This document shows, one piece after another, positions 23,501 to 32,930 of a stretch of 64,000 bases of DNA. The notes beneath the pieces are model-generated. The model ran no database searches. It had not been told where the DNA came from and worked only from the letters and a program-made list of their open reading frames with translations. Within the stretch, counting starts at the first letter, position 1. Each line of letters opens with the position of its first letter. The position numbers and the translations under genes are program-made. This stretch comes from Hordeum vulgare subsp. vulgare (taxonomy: Eukaryota; Streptophyta; Magnoliopsida; Poales; Poaceae). The stretch spans positions 395,733,581-395,797,580 of the forward strand of contig NC_058518.1 of the NCBI RefSeq assembly GCF_904849725.1, given 5' to 3'.

Positions 23501-24932
23501 CTGATTGCGAAAAGTCTCTCTTCATGCGATCCTCGCAGGAGACGCCTCTAGATGCCACCTCTACCCAGCGAGAACAACACGGGGGTCGTCCGCTAGTAAT
23601 TAGGCCGACGACACTCGGGTGGTCGTTAGGAAAGGTATGGTGGGCTCACTACCACCACCCACCAAGAAGCGAAGTAGGAGACCGGAGAAGAAAGGATGTA
23701 AAGGCGCCAGAGCTGCTTCAAGCAGCCAACCGCCTCTAAAGCCCTGGGAGGTAGACATAATACCTGCCATAGGTGTGGATCGTTTCCATGTCGCTCGCAA
23801 CCCGATCCTACCTCAGAAAGCGCTAGAGATCATACTCAACAATGATCTAAAGAGACTTCATGATGATGTGCTGGCCATAGACAACAAGCTTTTCAGCACG
23901 ACCCGCTTTACCCGGCTCAGGTTCCGGGTGCGATGTTATATGTCGACAGATGGCCCACGGATAAGTTCATCCTGTGATTTGACTACATCTACGACATGTT
24001 CCACATGACCAAGCTCGATTTTCAGTTCATCCGCCTATATGCATTGTATCTCAACTACATCATCACGCGCGAGAACATAGAATATATATGCGTCGCGGAC
24101 CCGTACTATATGCACGAGAGCTTCTTGGCAGCCTGCAAAGAGCATCGTGACTATGCGAGCAAGTACATCTACGATTTCATGGTCGCTAATAAGGACAAGA
24201 AAACAATTCTCCTGCCTTATCAACCCACGTAAGTCATCCATAGATATCCTTTCGTACGTTTTGATCATTCTTTTGCAAGCATTGAGGCTAATTTGAGGTG
24301 TACCTATTTTGCGCATCGCGGGTTGGGGGCGTCCTCATCTGTCTGTACACATAATACTCACATGCACTATACTTGGACTCATCGAAAAACATTGATAAAA
24401 AGGATTACACGCACATAAAGAGTGTTCTGATAGTGTCATTTTAACCTTCAACCTTAGTGGTGGATATATCCACGTAAAAAAGTACATGAATTAAGCGTCG
24501 GCTTCCGGCCATAAGACCGACTTCTGGTGCATCCAGCAACCGAATGGTAGTAAGGCTGATGGATTCTACCTCATGCATCACATGATCGTGTACAGAAGGG
24601 ATAGACAACGCCTTCGCTTGTCAGCTAATTCCGGCGATGCCGAGATTGTCAACTGGACCACAAGCATAGGAAGGACACCGGATCATCGAATCCGAGTTGA
24701 GTTTTATCACATACTGTGTGAACTTGCCCAAGTGATCATGAAGAAGGTTGTTGAACAAGGAGGGATGTTCTTCCATGGGCCAGTGAGGCGGGAGAATGTC
24801 CGAGAACTGCTACACGCTCAACATATGGACCTAAAGCCTTTCAACAAGCTCGGGTCATTCATCTCTGACTATGAAGATTGGGGCGCCGACATGGAGGAGG
24901 GATTGACGATGATAATATGTGTTTATAATTAG
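20562..24932 (+). pseudogene. CACTA second gene (Ulp1/C48 protease-like C-terminus), interrupted
   Basis: The first part (20562-21004) encodes a lysine-rich segment with TQQTIDEKVARTVDQSKAK. A likely GT-AG intron spans about 21004-21100 (GTAATTACG to TCTTCGCAG). The next exon is split by the solo LTR at 21175-23000 and resumes at 23001 (PHGVFKVCVASVKAGFEDLPL to about 23475). Later parts include DPYYMHESFLAACKEHRDYASKYIYDFM (about 24090-24200), KTILLPYQPT before another GT donor at 24230, GGYIHVKK near 24460, and FWCIQQPNGSKADGFYLMHHMI (about 24511-24590) to a TAA at 24932. This layout is that of the C48-protease-like second gene of plant CACTA elements. At the position where the family has the catalytic Cys (LCGYY) this copy reads ADGFY. 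Stops and the insertion make it a pseudogene; its role in transposition is unproven. Confidence 0.65.
21175..23000 (-). mobile_element. Solo LTR of BARE/Angela-type Copia element
   Basis: One 1826 bp LTR in reverse orientation with TGTTGG/CCAACA ends and no primer binding site or polypurine tract beside it. It is flanked by a perfect 5 bp target duplication CATAA (21170-21174 and 23001-23005). Matching duplications show that it came from recombination between the two LTRs of one inserted element, removing the interior. It sits in an exon of the CACTA second gene. A TATA box is at about 21651-21661 and a 12-C run at about 21914-21925. Confidence 0.96.
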
Positions 24933-25125
24933 TACTACCGACTTTTTATGAACTAGCGTATACATCGCTCTAGTTAATTAGCTTGTGTATGAGGAACTTT
25001 GTTATTTATGTTTGCTATATGTTGCTTGTATTTTGCTAACTATGCCTCTTTGTGTTTCTCAAGTACATTATGTTGCATATTATCGTTCAATTCATCAATT
25101 TACGATGCAGGTACATAGATCAGAG

Positions 25126-25413
25126 ATGACGAAGGACTACTACGTCGTAATCATTAGGAGGGTTCCAGGAGTGTACGACCACTGGCCAGACGCTCATGCG
25201 CAGGTGGACAGGTACCCGGGGGCTAGCCACAGAGGAATTGACAGCAGAGCCGAATCAGAAAATAGTTACTTGAGGTGGATGCTACGGCAAGAGAGGGAGC
25301 GAAACCGGTGCCTCAAGAAGTACTACATAGTCGCGCTCTTGCTCATGCTGATCGCTCTTCTCTTATACATCATGGTTTTGATAGGGATGATGAAACTTGT
25401 GGGTGTGTCATAA
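25126..25413 (+). CDS. Small viroplasmin/RNase H1 N-domain protein with C-terminal membrane segment
   Basis: 95 codons from the ATG at 25126. The frame is open upstream to 24985, but an intron acceptor-like GATGCAG precedes the start, so a 5' exon is possible. Residues 4-40 (DYYVVIIRRVPGVYDHWPDAHAQVDRYPGASHRG) match the RNase H1 N-terminal/caulimovirus viroplasmin domain, a small RNA:DNA-hybrid or dsRNA-binding fold marked by YYVV, PGVY..W and Q...PGA. Residues 66-93 form a long hydrophobic segment (YYIVALLLMLIALLLYIMVLIGMM), a likely membrane anchor, preceded by basic residues. It lies between the CACTA second gene and the right subterminal repeats, on the same strand. The job in the transposon is unknown; it may be a captured host segment. 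Confidence 0.6.
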   Translation: MTKDYYVVIIRRVPGVYDHWPDAHAQVDRYPGASHRGIDSRAESENSYLRWMLRQERERNRCLKKYYIVALLLMLIALLLYIMVLIGMMKLVGVS

Positions 25414-25611
25414 CTTGTGCATCGCTATTTTCGACATGTGATGATATTTGTGTTGGATAATGATGATGATTATGATGATGGTATGACGAGACTATTATAT
25501 GTGTATGATATGATGAAAATAATGTATGTTTACTATGATATGGTGAAACTACTGTATAGAGCATGCACAAATACGTGTAGGAGGAATAAAAATGTGAAAT
25601 CAGTAAACCTT

Positions 25612-25837
25612 AGCAGTAGCGCTGGTCATCAACAACGCTTTTTATAGAGCAGCGCTACAAATAGTTAGTAGTAGCGCTGGCTCGCAAAGCGCTACTACTA
25701 ACTTTACTTACAAGTAGCGCTGCCTCGAAAAGTGCTACTCCTATATACTTAACTGTAGCGTGTTAGCAGTAGCGCTGCCACCAGCGCTACTGGTAGGGGT
25801 AAATTCAGCGCTACTAGTAGGCTTTCTCCTACTAGTG
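25612..25837 (+). repeat. CACTA subterminal repeats and right terminal inverted repeat
   Basis: About eight copies of AGTAGCGCT or its complement, in both orientations, are packed between 25612 and 25820, for example at 25615, 25670, 25688, 25713 and 25782. The edge reads GGCTTTCTCCTACTAGTG (25820-25837), the complement of a CACTA end. Subterminal repeats of this kind are the transposase binding sites in CACTA elements. Confidence 0.85.
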
Positions 25838-25838
25838 G

Positions 25839-26100
25839 AAGGTTGACTACTCGCCATATGCGACTGTCATTGAAGACTCTGAGTTTGAGCTTAATATGTG
25901 GTTCTCTAGACATGTGATCTGCGCTTGTCGGCGAAGCGCGAATTCTGCTGCTCATGAACTAGCATTTATTGGTCGTTTGTATGAACCAAACCACTACGTG
26001 AAATGAGAGTGTGATGTACCAACCCTTGTGTCTGCTTGTGCTCAAGGCGATTTGCCTGGACACCGCTAAGTTTTAATAAAGCATTGCTTTACCAAAAAAA
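25839..26100 (+). pseudogene. LINE 3' end: C-terminal RNase H-like fragment and tail
   Basis: The frame from 25839 reads VIEDSEFELNMWFSRHVICACRRSANSAAHELAFIGRLYEP and stops at 26004-26006. The R-x-x-N-x-x-AHELA signature is the end of the RNase H-like domain at the C-terminus of many plant LINE or RVT_3 proteins. After about 70 bp there is AATAAAGC and then an A-rich stretch near 26093-26102, as expected of a LINE 3' tail. The upstream part is cut off by the CACTA right end. A truncated host RVT_3 gene is possible but less likely. Confidence 0.6.
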
Positions 26101-26263
26101 CTAAAATTTCGTTTCTGCAATCTGGCTGCCATCATGAGCGTATATTTTTCTTGGGAGCCACTACATAACGGTGCCGCACAAGCGCCTTCCTGTGCAACGT
26201 TTTTTTTGCCATGCATGCAAGCTAATACATCACCATGACATCAGCAAAGATTCTTTTAGTGTT

Positions 26264-27231
26264 GAATTTTCAAAAAGTTTTATCTCTTAAACTATAAATC
26301 CAATTGACGATCCGTTTTCACTGTTAGCTTTCTCGCAACAACGAGATCTTCAAAACTAGATCCCATATCGACATGTTTCGATAACTTTTTTTTTCATCGG
26401 TAGTTGTCAGATTACTATTATTTAGTTGTTAGATTATGAGACACTTAGTAGCCATATTTAATTAACTTAGTTGTCAACTTGGGAACCGTGTGTATAGATT
26501 TTTGACAACTACGCTTGCTTAAATTCGACGACCGTGTTTGACAAATGATTGTTGTTTTGTAGCAATTTTTATTATACTCCCTCCGTTCCTAAATATAAGT
26601 CTTTTAAGAAATTCCAATAAAAGACTACATACGGATGTATATAGTCATAATTTAGAGTGTAGATTCACTCATTTTGTTTCGTATGTAGACTTCTAGTAAA
26701 ATCTTTTAAAAGACTTATATTTAGGAACGGAGGGAGTACATGATATAAACACACGTCATAGGTTTGGTTTGCCAATTTAAATATGTTAACTTGTCATATC
26801 TACATACAACTTTGCCAGAAAAATATTTTGTGTGCTTGCTAGTTTAACTATGCCGACTTGTCATATTTACTAACAATTACCAAAAAAGATTTTTTGTGGC
26901 CATTGATTTCAAATATGCTGAATTGTCATATTTTTACACGTATCGTTTTAAAAAAGTTGTTTGCGCTTGCCCGTTCGATTACGTCGAGATGTTATATTAT
27001 ACGTAATTTCTAAAAAATATGGCGATTAAGTTATTTTTTATGAGACAAATGAGTACTTACTAATATGACAAGTAAGTGTAACAGATGTGGTAAGTACGAG
27101 CAAAAAAAAAGTTATCGAAACATGTCGACATAGGAACTAGTTTTAAAGATTTCGTCGAAACAAAGTCAACGGCGAAAACGGATCATCGATCGAATTAATG
27201 GTTTTAAAGATAAAACTTTTTGAATTTTTAT
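26264..27231. mobile_element. Non-autonomous DNA transposon with ~130 bp inverted arms
   Basis: 26264-26394 is the imperfect reverse complement of 27102-27231. Shared blocks include AAAGTTATCGAAACATGTCG, AAAACGGATC and GATAAAACTTTTTGAAT. The 700 bp between the arms is AT-rich and non-coding and contains a Stowaway MITE. Weak similarity outside the arms (CGGTGCCGC near 26171 and, reversed, CGGTGCTGCGG near 27440-27450) suggests the true ends may lie further out. No transposase or target duplication was found. Long arms are typical of Mutator-like non-autonomous elements; that class is a guess. Confidence 0.55.
26577..26736. mobile_element. Stowaway MITE (Tc1/Mariner type)
   Basis: 160 bp with near-perfect inverted ends CTCCCTCCGTTCCTAAATAT, flanked by TA on both sides (26575-26576, 26737-26738). 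This is the standard Triticeae Stowaway, mobilised by mariner-type transposase. It is nested in the inverted-repeat element. Confidence 0.95.
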
Positions 27232-27267
27232 TATTTAAAAAAAATTATGACATAGTGTTCCGATTTA

Positions 27268-27418
27268 CTCCCTCCGTTTCTAAATATAAGACCTTTTAGA
27301 GATTACACTATATACTACATACGGATGTCATATTTTAGAGTGTAGATTCACGCATCTTACTACGTATGTAGTCTATAGTCAAAACTCTAAAAGGTCTTAT
27401 ATTTCGGAACGGAGGGAG
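27268..27418. mobile_element. Stowaway MITE, second copy
   Basis: 151 bp with CTCCCTCCGTTTCTAAATAT ends and TA target duplications (27266-27267, 27419-27420). The inner part shares ACTACATACGGATGT and TTTTAGAGTGTAGATTCAC with the first copy, so both belong to related subfamilies. Confidence 0.95.
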
Positions 27419-27520
27419 TATTTTGTTGCTTGTGTCAGCCGCAGCACCGAAAAACCTTTTTTTTTAAAGATCCAGCTTGAAATGCTGGCATATATTAGAA
27501 CTTAGCAGGTAGAAGGGCCG

Positions 27521-30500
27521 TTACATAAAGGCGGGGGATACGGTCCTAGGACCAAGGATAAAAGAAGAAGAGAACATAAAAGAGGAAAAAAACGAGAGAG
27601 CCGATCCCTCACGGAGGATCCCAGAACGGGGGCTCCAAGAAGGACGCTCCAGCTTGTCTCCATAGCTCAACGGTTCTCGTGATTGCGCATTGAACGTCGT
27701 GTTCATGCGCCGCTTGCCTGTGAAAGTGCAATCATTCCTATGTTTCCAGATCTCCCATAGGATCAGTATGATCATCGTCTTTGTAGCCTTTCGTTGACGT
27801 GGTTGGGCCGCCCCGATCATTGTGGTTATCTTCTCGGCTGATCCAGCCTTTGTCGCCCATAAGGGAGGGGACAAAGTGGCACAACCGGCCCTGGAGGCGG
27901 CGTATGTCCAAATCTGCAGCGTCATGGCGCATTCCCAGAACAGATGAACTGAAGTCTCCAGGTTCCGTAGGCATAGCTGACAGAAATAGCCGTTTGGCCA
28001 TCCCCGACGTTGCAGTCGGTCATTGCACCATAATCTGTTGCGAAGAACTAGCCAGCCAAAAATCTTGAGTCTAGGTGGCGCCCATGTCCTCCATATCAAT
28101 TTGTTGAAATCTGACGTTAGCCTTCCTTGGAACTGTGCTTTGTATGCCGACCTGGCCGAGTAAGTTTGCGAGGCCTCAAGGTTCCATGTAATAGTGTCGG
28201 CAGATTCCGTTTGAAGCTGCAAGTCTCCGTTTTGTAGCCATCTGTGTAGCCTAATCGCCTCCTCCCAAAGGTGTGAGTTGGTACCATGTGCTAGGTCTGC
28301 AACCCAGGTGTTGTTCCTCAGTGCGTCCCGCACTGATCTCTGCTTCCTCCTGGAATGCTTGAACAGGGATGGGAACAGTGTCTTAAGGGAACCTGAACCC
28401 GTCCACGAGCAATGCCAGAAGGATGCCTTTGCACCGTCGCCTAAGGTGACAGTTGTTGATGCGGTGAAAAGCTCTCTGTCCACCTCGTCGCAAGGAAGAT
28501 TCATGCCCTGCCAGGGTCTGTCATTGCTCGTCCATTGCAGCCACAGCCACCTAAGCCTGAGGGCCCGGCTGAAGCGGTGTAGGTCAAGGATGCCAAGTCC
28601 CCCATTCTCCAAGGGGGAGCAGACTGTTGGCCAATTCACTTTACTCTTGCCTCCACCTAGCTCACCGTCTTCTTGAGCCCACAGAAAGCGTCGTCTCGCT
28701 CTATCTATCTCCTCGAAAAATTTCCTGGGCGCCCTTAGAACAGCTAGGGCGAAAGTGGGTAGGGCTGAGAGGACGTTACGCACTAAGACTCGCCTCCCGG
28801 CTATGTTAAGTAGCTTCCCCTTCCATCCTGCTAACCTAGCCCTGATCCTGTCTAAGATAAACTGGATGTGGACGAGCCTAAGCCTCGATAAAGTTATTGG
28901 CAGGCCCAGGTAGGTAAGCGGGAAGGCGACTACTTCCCCTCCGAAGGCGGCTAATATGTGGTGCAGATCAATGCCCTCACATCTGATCGGGGCAGCTGAT
29001 GATTTGGCCGGGTTGATGAGTAACCCCGAGGCTCGCCCAAAGTCACGTAGGATAGCCATGAGAGCTATGATCTCTTCTGCTGCTGGGTTGGCGAAGATGA
29101 CTGCGTTGTCTGCATAGAGGCTAACTCTGAGGGGAATTCCCCTGCCTGGCAGCGGAGCAATCGCTTGTAATTCCGTGGCCTTGTCAAGTAGGCGATGGAG
29201 AGTGTCAATGGCGATGATGAATAGCAGTGGGGAGAGGGAATCCCCTTGTCGAAGTCCCCGTTGATGGGTGAGGTAGCGACCCGTAGCGCCGTTGAGCAAG
29301 ACGGCCGACGAGGCCGTGCAGAGCAGCATGGACACCCAGTCCCGCCAGCACGCCGGGAAACACAGCTGTTGCATCACCTCTAGCAGGTATTCCCATGAGA
29401 CGCTATCGAATGCTTTAGCAATGTCTATCTTAAGGAGGAGAGCTGGTTGTTTCTTCCTATGCAGCGATCGCACTATATTTTGCACGTATAGGAAGCTATC
29501 TTGCGTCGATTTGGAGCGAAGGAATGCAGATTGTGCCGGCGAGATTATGGTGGTAATCACCTCGGAGAGACGCCTGGAGAGGACTTTGGAGATAAGCTTG
29601 GCCACCGAATGAATAAGGCTAATCGGTCTATAGTCGTGTATCGTACTGGCACCGTCCTTCTTCGGTAGCAGAATTATCAGGGTTGTGTTCAACTTGGCAA
29701 AGTCTCCTCTAGACAGATTGTAGAAGCTAGCGAATGTTGCCATGATGTCTTCTTTGATAATGTGCCAGCAGGATCTATAGAAGGACCCCGAGAAGCCATC
29801 TGGCCCTGGGGCCTTCTCTGCCGGTGATGCTTTGATCGCCTCCCAGACATCCTCCTCAGAGAATGGGTTGTCTAAACCCCTATTTTGGACGGATGGCAGG
29901 TTGAAAATCGACCAGTCCACTTGTAGAGATCGCTCTATCCTGCTACCCATGGAGAGTTTGAAATGATCGTGGATGGCCTCCTCCTTGTGCTCATGCTTTG
30001 TAAGAAGGTCGCCTCCTACTCGAAGGCAATGAATAAAATTCTTGCGCTTCCTACTAGTCGTCTTGGCGTGGAAGAACTTGGTTCCCGCGTCTCCCAACCG
30101 GAGCCATGTGAGCCGAGAGGCCTGTCTCCTGAGCGCACGCTCTAGTGCCGCTAGCCCCAGTAGTCGTAGTTTGAGTAGCTTACGGAGGGCCTGTTCTGCA
30201 TCAGAGAGGCGGCGCCTCTCCTGTGCGACATCTAGCCGTAGCACTATCTCTACCGCCATATGGAATTGCAGCCTGGCCTGGTTAAAGAAGCTCTTACTCC
30301 ATTTCTTGAGCTCTCTTGCAGTTCTCGCCATCTTCGTGGCAAGGCGTTGGAATGGACAAGATGACCACTCCGTTCTCTTCCATGCCTGCTCTACCGTTGC
30401 ATGGAAGCGAGGGAAGCTGGGCCAGAAGTTCTCGAATCTGAATAGGGCTGTCCTGGGAGCGGTAGAAGTGTCAGCTAGAATCAGCGGGCAGTGCTCTGAA

Positions 30501-31180
30501 GTTGCTGTTGACGCTGCGATGAGAGCTACAGATGGGAAGATACATTCCGAGGAAGTGTTGCAGAAGAATTTGTCGATGCTCATCAAGGTTGGGTCGTTTC
30601 GCTCGTTGCTCCACGTGTATCTACGGTTCTTGCATTTGATCTCTTTCAGTCCCTTAGCGTCGATGGCTGCTCGGAACCTACCCATCAACCTACGGTTGAG
30701 ATTTATGTTATTCTTATCCCGTGACTCATATATGAGGTTGAAATCACCGTTGATAAGCCAAGGATCGTTCGGTGGAGGCGCCGAGAGCGAGAGTTCCCGA
30801 AGGAAGGCGTCCTTTCTCGCGTCATCCGCCGGACCGTAGACTGTCGAGAGCCAGAAGTCCTGCGCCTGCCCGAGGAAGGTCACTTTGGCAGTAATACCAA
30901 AGATCCCTATGGCGTGTGATGAGATTGTCACCAGATCCTTGTCCCAAAGGATCGCCGCGCCTCCACTAGTTCCTATCGTCGGTAGCACGATACACCCAGT
31001 AAGCCTAGCGCCACCGATCTCGCGGACTAGCTCCGGTGACCAGGCCGCGATCTTCGTCTCTTGGACGCAAAGAATGGCTGTGCGCTGGGCGGCTGCCAAC
31101 TCCCCGAGAGCCGCTCTCTTGGCTGGATTGTTCAAACCCCGAACATTCCAGCACATGATGGGTTTAATCTTGTTAATCAT
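27521..31180 (-). CDS. LINE ORF2: endonuclease, reverse transcriptase, zinc-binding domain
   Basis: An open frame of 1219 codons from ATG at 31180. Residues about 8-232 are an apurinic-type endonuclease (MCWNVRGLNN, QETK at 40-43, NGDFN at 144-148, SEH at 228-230). The reverse transcriptase holds PGPDGFSGSFY, LLPKKDGA, YRPISLI, IDIAKAFDSVSWEYL, GLRQGDSLSPLLF and YADN at 689-692. After it comes the zf-RVT zinc-binding region (RTWAPPRLKIFGWLVLRNRL ... CQLC ... HLFWEC). Two catalytic positions depart from the family: YADD reads YADN and the endonuclease SDH reads SEH. ORF2 would nick chromosomal DNA and copy LINE RNA there. With YADN this copy is probably inactive in spite of the open frame. Confidence 0.93.
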   Translation of the reverse strand: MINKIKPIMCWNVRGLNNPAKRAALGELAAAQRTAILCVQETKIAAWSPELVREIGGARLTGCIVLPTIGTSGGAAILWDKDLVTISSHAIGIFGITAKVTFLGQAQDFWLSTVYGPADDARKDAFLRELSLSAPPPNDPWLINGDFNLIYESRDKNNINLNRRLMGRFRAAIDAKGLKEIKCKNRRYTWSNERNDPTLMSIDKFFCNTSSECIFPSVALIAASTATSEHCPLILADTSTAPRTALFRFENFWPSFPRFHATVEQAWKRTEWSSCPFQRLATKMARTARELKKWSKSFFNQARLQFHMAVEIVLRLDVAQERRRLSDAEQALRKLLKLRLLGLAALERALRRQASRLTWLRLGDAGTKFFHAKTTSRKRKNFIHCLRVGGDLLTKHEHKEEAIHDHFKLSMGSRIERSLQVDWSIFNLPSVQNRGLDNPFSEEDVWEAIKASPAEKAPGPDGFSGSFYRSCWHIIKEDIMATFASFYNLSRGDFAKLNTTLIILLPKKDGASTIHDYRPISLIHSVAKLISKVLSRRLSEVITTIISPAQSAFLRSKSTQDSFLYVQNIVRSLHRKKQPALLLKIDIAKAFDSVSWEYLLEVMQQLCFPACWRDWVSMLLCTASSAVLLNGATGRYLTHQRGLRQGDSLSPLLFIIAIDTLHRLLDKATELQAIAPLPGRGIPLRVSLYADNAVIFANPAAEEIIALMAILRDFGRASGLLINPAKSSAAPIRCEGIDLHHILAAFGGEVVAFPLTYLGLPITLSRLRLVHIQFILDRIRARLAGWKGKLLNIAGRRVLVRNVLSALPTFALAVLRAPRKFFEEIDRARRRFLWAQEDGELGGGKSKVNWPTVCSPLENGGLGILDLHRFSRALRLRWLWLQWTSNDRPWQGMNLPCDEVDRELFTASTTVTLGDGAKASFWHCSWTGSGSLKTLFPSLFKHSRRKQRSVRDALRNNTWVADLAHGTNSHLWEEAIRLHRWLQNGDLQLQTESADTITWNLEASQTYSARSAYKAQFQGRLTSDFNKLIWRTWAPPRLKIFGWLVLRNRLWCNDRLQRRGWPNGYFCQLCLRNLETSVHLFWECAMTLQIWTYAASRAGCATLSPPLWATKAGSAEKITTMIGAAQPRQRKATKTMIILILWEIWKHRNDCTFTGKRRMNTTFNAQSREPLSYGDKLERPSWSPRSGILREGSALSFFSSFMFSSSFILGPRTVSPAFM

Positions 31181-31465
31181 CTAAAACACAAGGGGGACAC
31201 CGAAGGGTAGAACAGGATGGCCCATGGCCGCGACAACACACCACCTTCCTACACGATTTGGGCCGGCGCCCACCAACAGCACCCAAGATGCGCCGGCACT
31301 CTAGCTTCCTACTACTCCCACTACGAACTGAAGAACAAACTAGATAGCTATAGTAGGGGATCGGTCGACCTCGGTGGCTAATACTAGGTGCAACTAACAT
31401 GATCACACTATGGCCTCATCGGCAGCTCCGTCGGGTCCATTCATACGAGCCATGACCCGTAGCGC

Positions 31466-32915
31466 CTAATCGTCGAGGTGTGTCAGCCTGGCGATGACCG
31501 AGATGTCGCCGTCGGATAGAGGTTCTTCGAACCGCTGGAATACGGCCTTTGCTACATCTGCCGTGAGCCTATCCCGAGGGCCGAGCAGCCCCAGCTCCTT
31601 TACGATGCGCATGGATGCATGCTGTGCCACCGGAATTGAGGAGTCGATTGCAGCTTGCCGTGTACTGGAACGGGTCGGGGTTGAGGTGGCCCTCGTCTTG
31701 GAGGGCGCCGCGGAGCGGCGCGCGGGTGCAGGAGCAATGAGCGGCTGCTGCTTGGAGGTCCGGAAGAGACCTCGCGACTCCGGCCCGGTTCCCCTCCCGC
31801 CGAGCTCCAGCTCCCTGACGCGTCCGGTGACAGCCCCGAGCTGGACCTCGAGGGTGTTGGCTGCTGAAGGGGTGGCCTTGTGGAACTGTCCCAGATCGGA
31901 TGCCGCGGCCGACAGCGTCGGGCTGAAGGCATCCAGCTCCACTGACTCCCCCGGGGCTTGGAGGAGGGTGGCGTCGACGAAGTCGAGCGGGGATGCGACC
32001 GCCGCCTCCGCGGCGCTATGAACGTCGGCTGCCAGGCCGTCAACGACGACGGAGGCCAGGGAGGTTTTCTTCGCGGTCTTGAAGAACTCTTCGACCGGGT
32101 CCTTGCCGGTTACACTGGACCTGCGACCTGAATCTGGCTGGTTGCCTGCCGCAGCCTCGCCCGCGGGCTTGGCAGGCCGAGACGGAGCAGAAGGGGCACT
32201 AGGACGCCCCGTCGGGCGCCTGGCCGGCGCCTTGCTCCTACCTGCCCTCGAGCGGCGGTCCGAAGACACCCCAGCACCGCGCCTCGCCGGCGGCGACCTG
32301 CTGCGATGGCGCCGGGAGGGCGAGCCGCGGGGGGCGCGCGATGCACCGCGACGCAGAAGGACGTCCTTCCAGGACCTGTGGCCCCCTGCGCCCGGGCCGC
32401 CGTCGCCGTCCCGGTCCTTCGGGCGACTATCTCTTGGGGCGCCCCGGCACCCCATGCTGGCCACAGGTGCGGGAGCCCGACGGCGCTCTCGATCCCCACC
32501 TTGGCCATCTTCCACCCCCAGCGTCCAGGACGCAGGGGCCACGAGGGGGAAAGGAGAGCTCTCGTCATCGGAGCCCGATGACGGCAGTCCGCTGCGTGAG
32601 GAGTGGGAGGATCGCGGAGAGGGCTGCGTCCAGTCTTCGACCCTGTCAACGTGGATCAACATGGAGTACTCCGCCGAGGCCGGCGGCGGCGCGACTCTCC
32701 TGTCTGGCGGGGAGAATCCCTCCATCTCCTCCACCCTGCCGGCCCCGCGAGGGAGTACCCCCAGCGTGTGCGACGTAGGGATGTCCGCCACGTCTCTGGC
32801 CCATACCCAGCAGGCAAAGGTCTTGGTGTGCCCTCGCTCGAGGGTCCGGCTGTCGAGGCGGTCGACGCGCACCCGCCGGCCGAGGATCTCCTCCGCCCCC
32901 TCGACCGACCAGAGG
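31466..32915 (-). pseudogene. LINE ORF1 (RNA-binding gag-like), N-terminus missing
   Basis: Open to the truncated 5' border and ending at TAG/TAA-side position 31466; about 482 codons remain. The sequence is rich in Arg, Ser, Pro and Ala (PPARRGAGVSSDRRSRAGRS), as in the disordered basic tail of plant LINE ORF1 proteins. The start FACWVWARDVADIPTSHTLGV matches the end of the DUF4283-like region. There is no zinc knuckle in the remaining part. The frame continues into the target duplication only because no stop falls there; there is no ATG at its beginning. Confidence 0.75.
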
Positions 32916-32930
32916 AGCACCGAAAAACCT

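Larger units (their letters stand above)
7335..25837 (+). mobile_element. CACTA (En/Spm) DNA transposon, nested and partly deleted
   Basis: The pieces in order are a TNP2 transposase fragment (7340-8379), a second gene (20562-21174 and 23001-24932), a small viroplasmin-domain gene (25126-25413), subterminal repeats (about 25612-25820) and the right terminal repeat, which on the minus strand starts CACTAGTAGGAGAAAGCC (25837-25820). The left end is off-window beyond the Gypsy insertion. A Tekay-like chromovirus entered the TNP2 gene, and a deletion at 20561/20562 removed the end of that element together with the TNP2 3' part. The right end abuts a LINE coding remnant, so the CACTA probably inserted into a LINE; the 3 bp after the end are GAA. 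Confidence 0.85.
27458..32915 (-). mobile_element. LINE retrotransposon, 5'-truncated, with 15 bp target duplication
   Basis: Minus strand order: partial ORF1 (32915-31466), 285 bp spacer, ORF2 (31180-27521), short 3' UTR and a poly-A tail (seen as T at 27458-27465). It is flanked by an identical 15 bp repeat AGCACCGAAAAACCT at 27443-27457 and 32916-32930. This is the hallmark of target-primed reverse transcription and fixes both borders. ORF1 has no start codon inside the element, so the 5' end is truncated. Length is 5458 bp. Confidence 0.96.

Noticed and set aside
30042..30839. 265-codon frame on the plus strand
   Set aside because: Antisense to LINE ORF2, which has clear endonuclease and reverse transcriptase domains.
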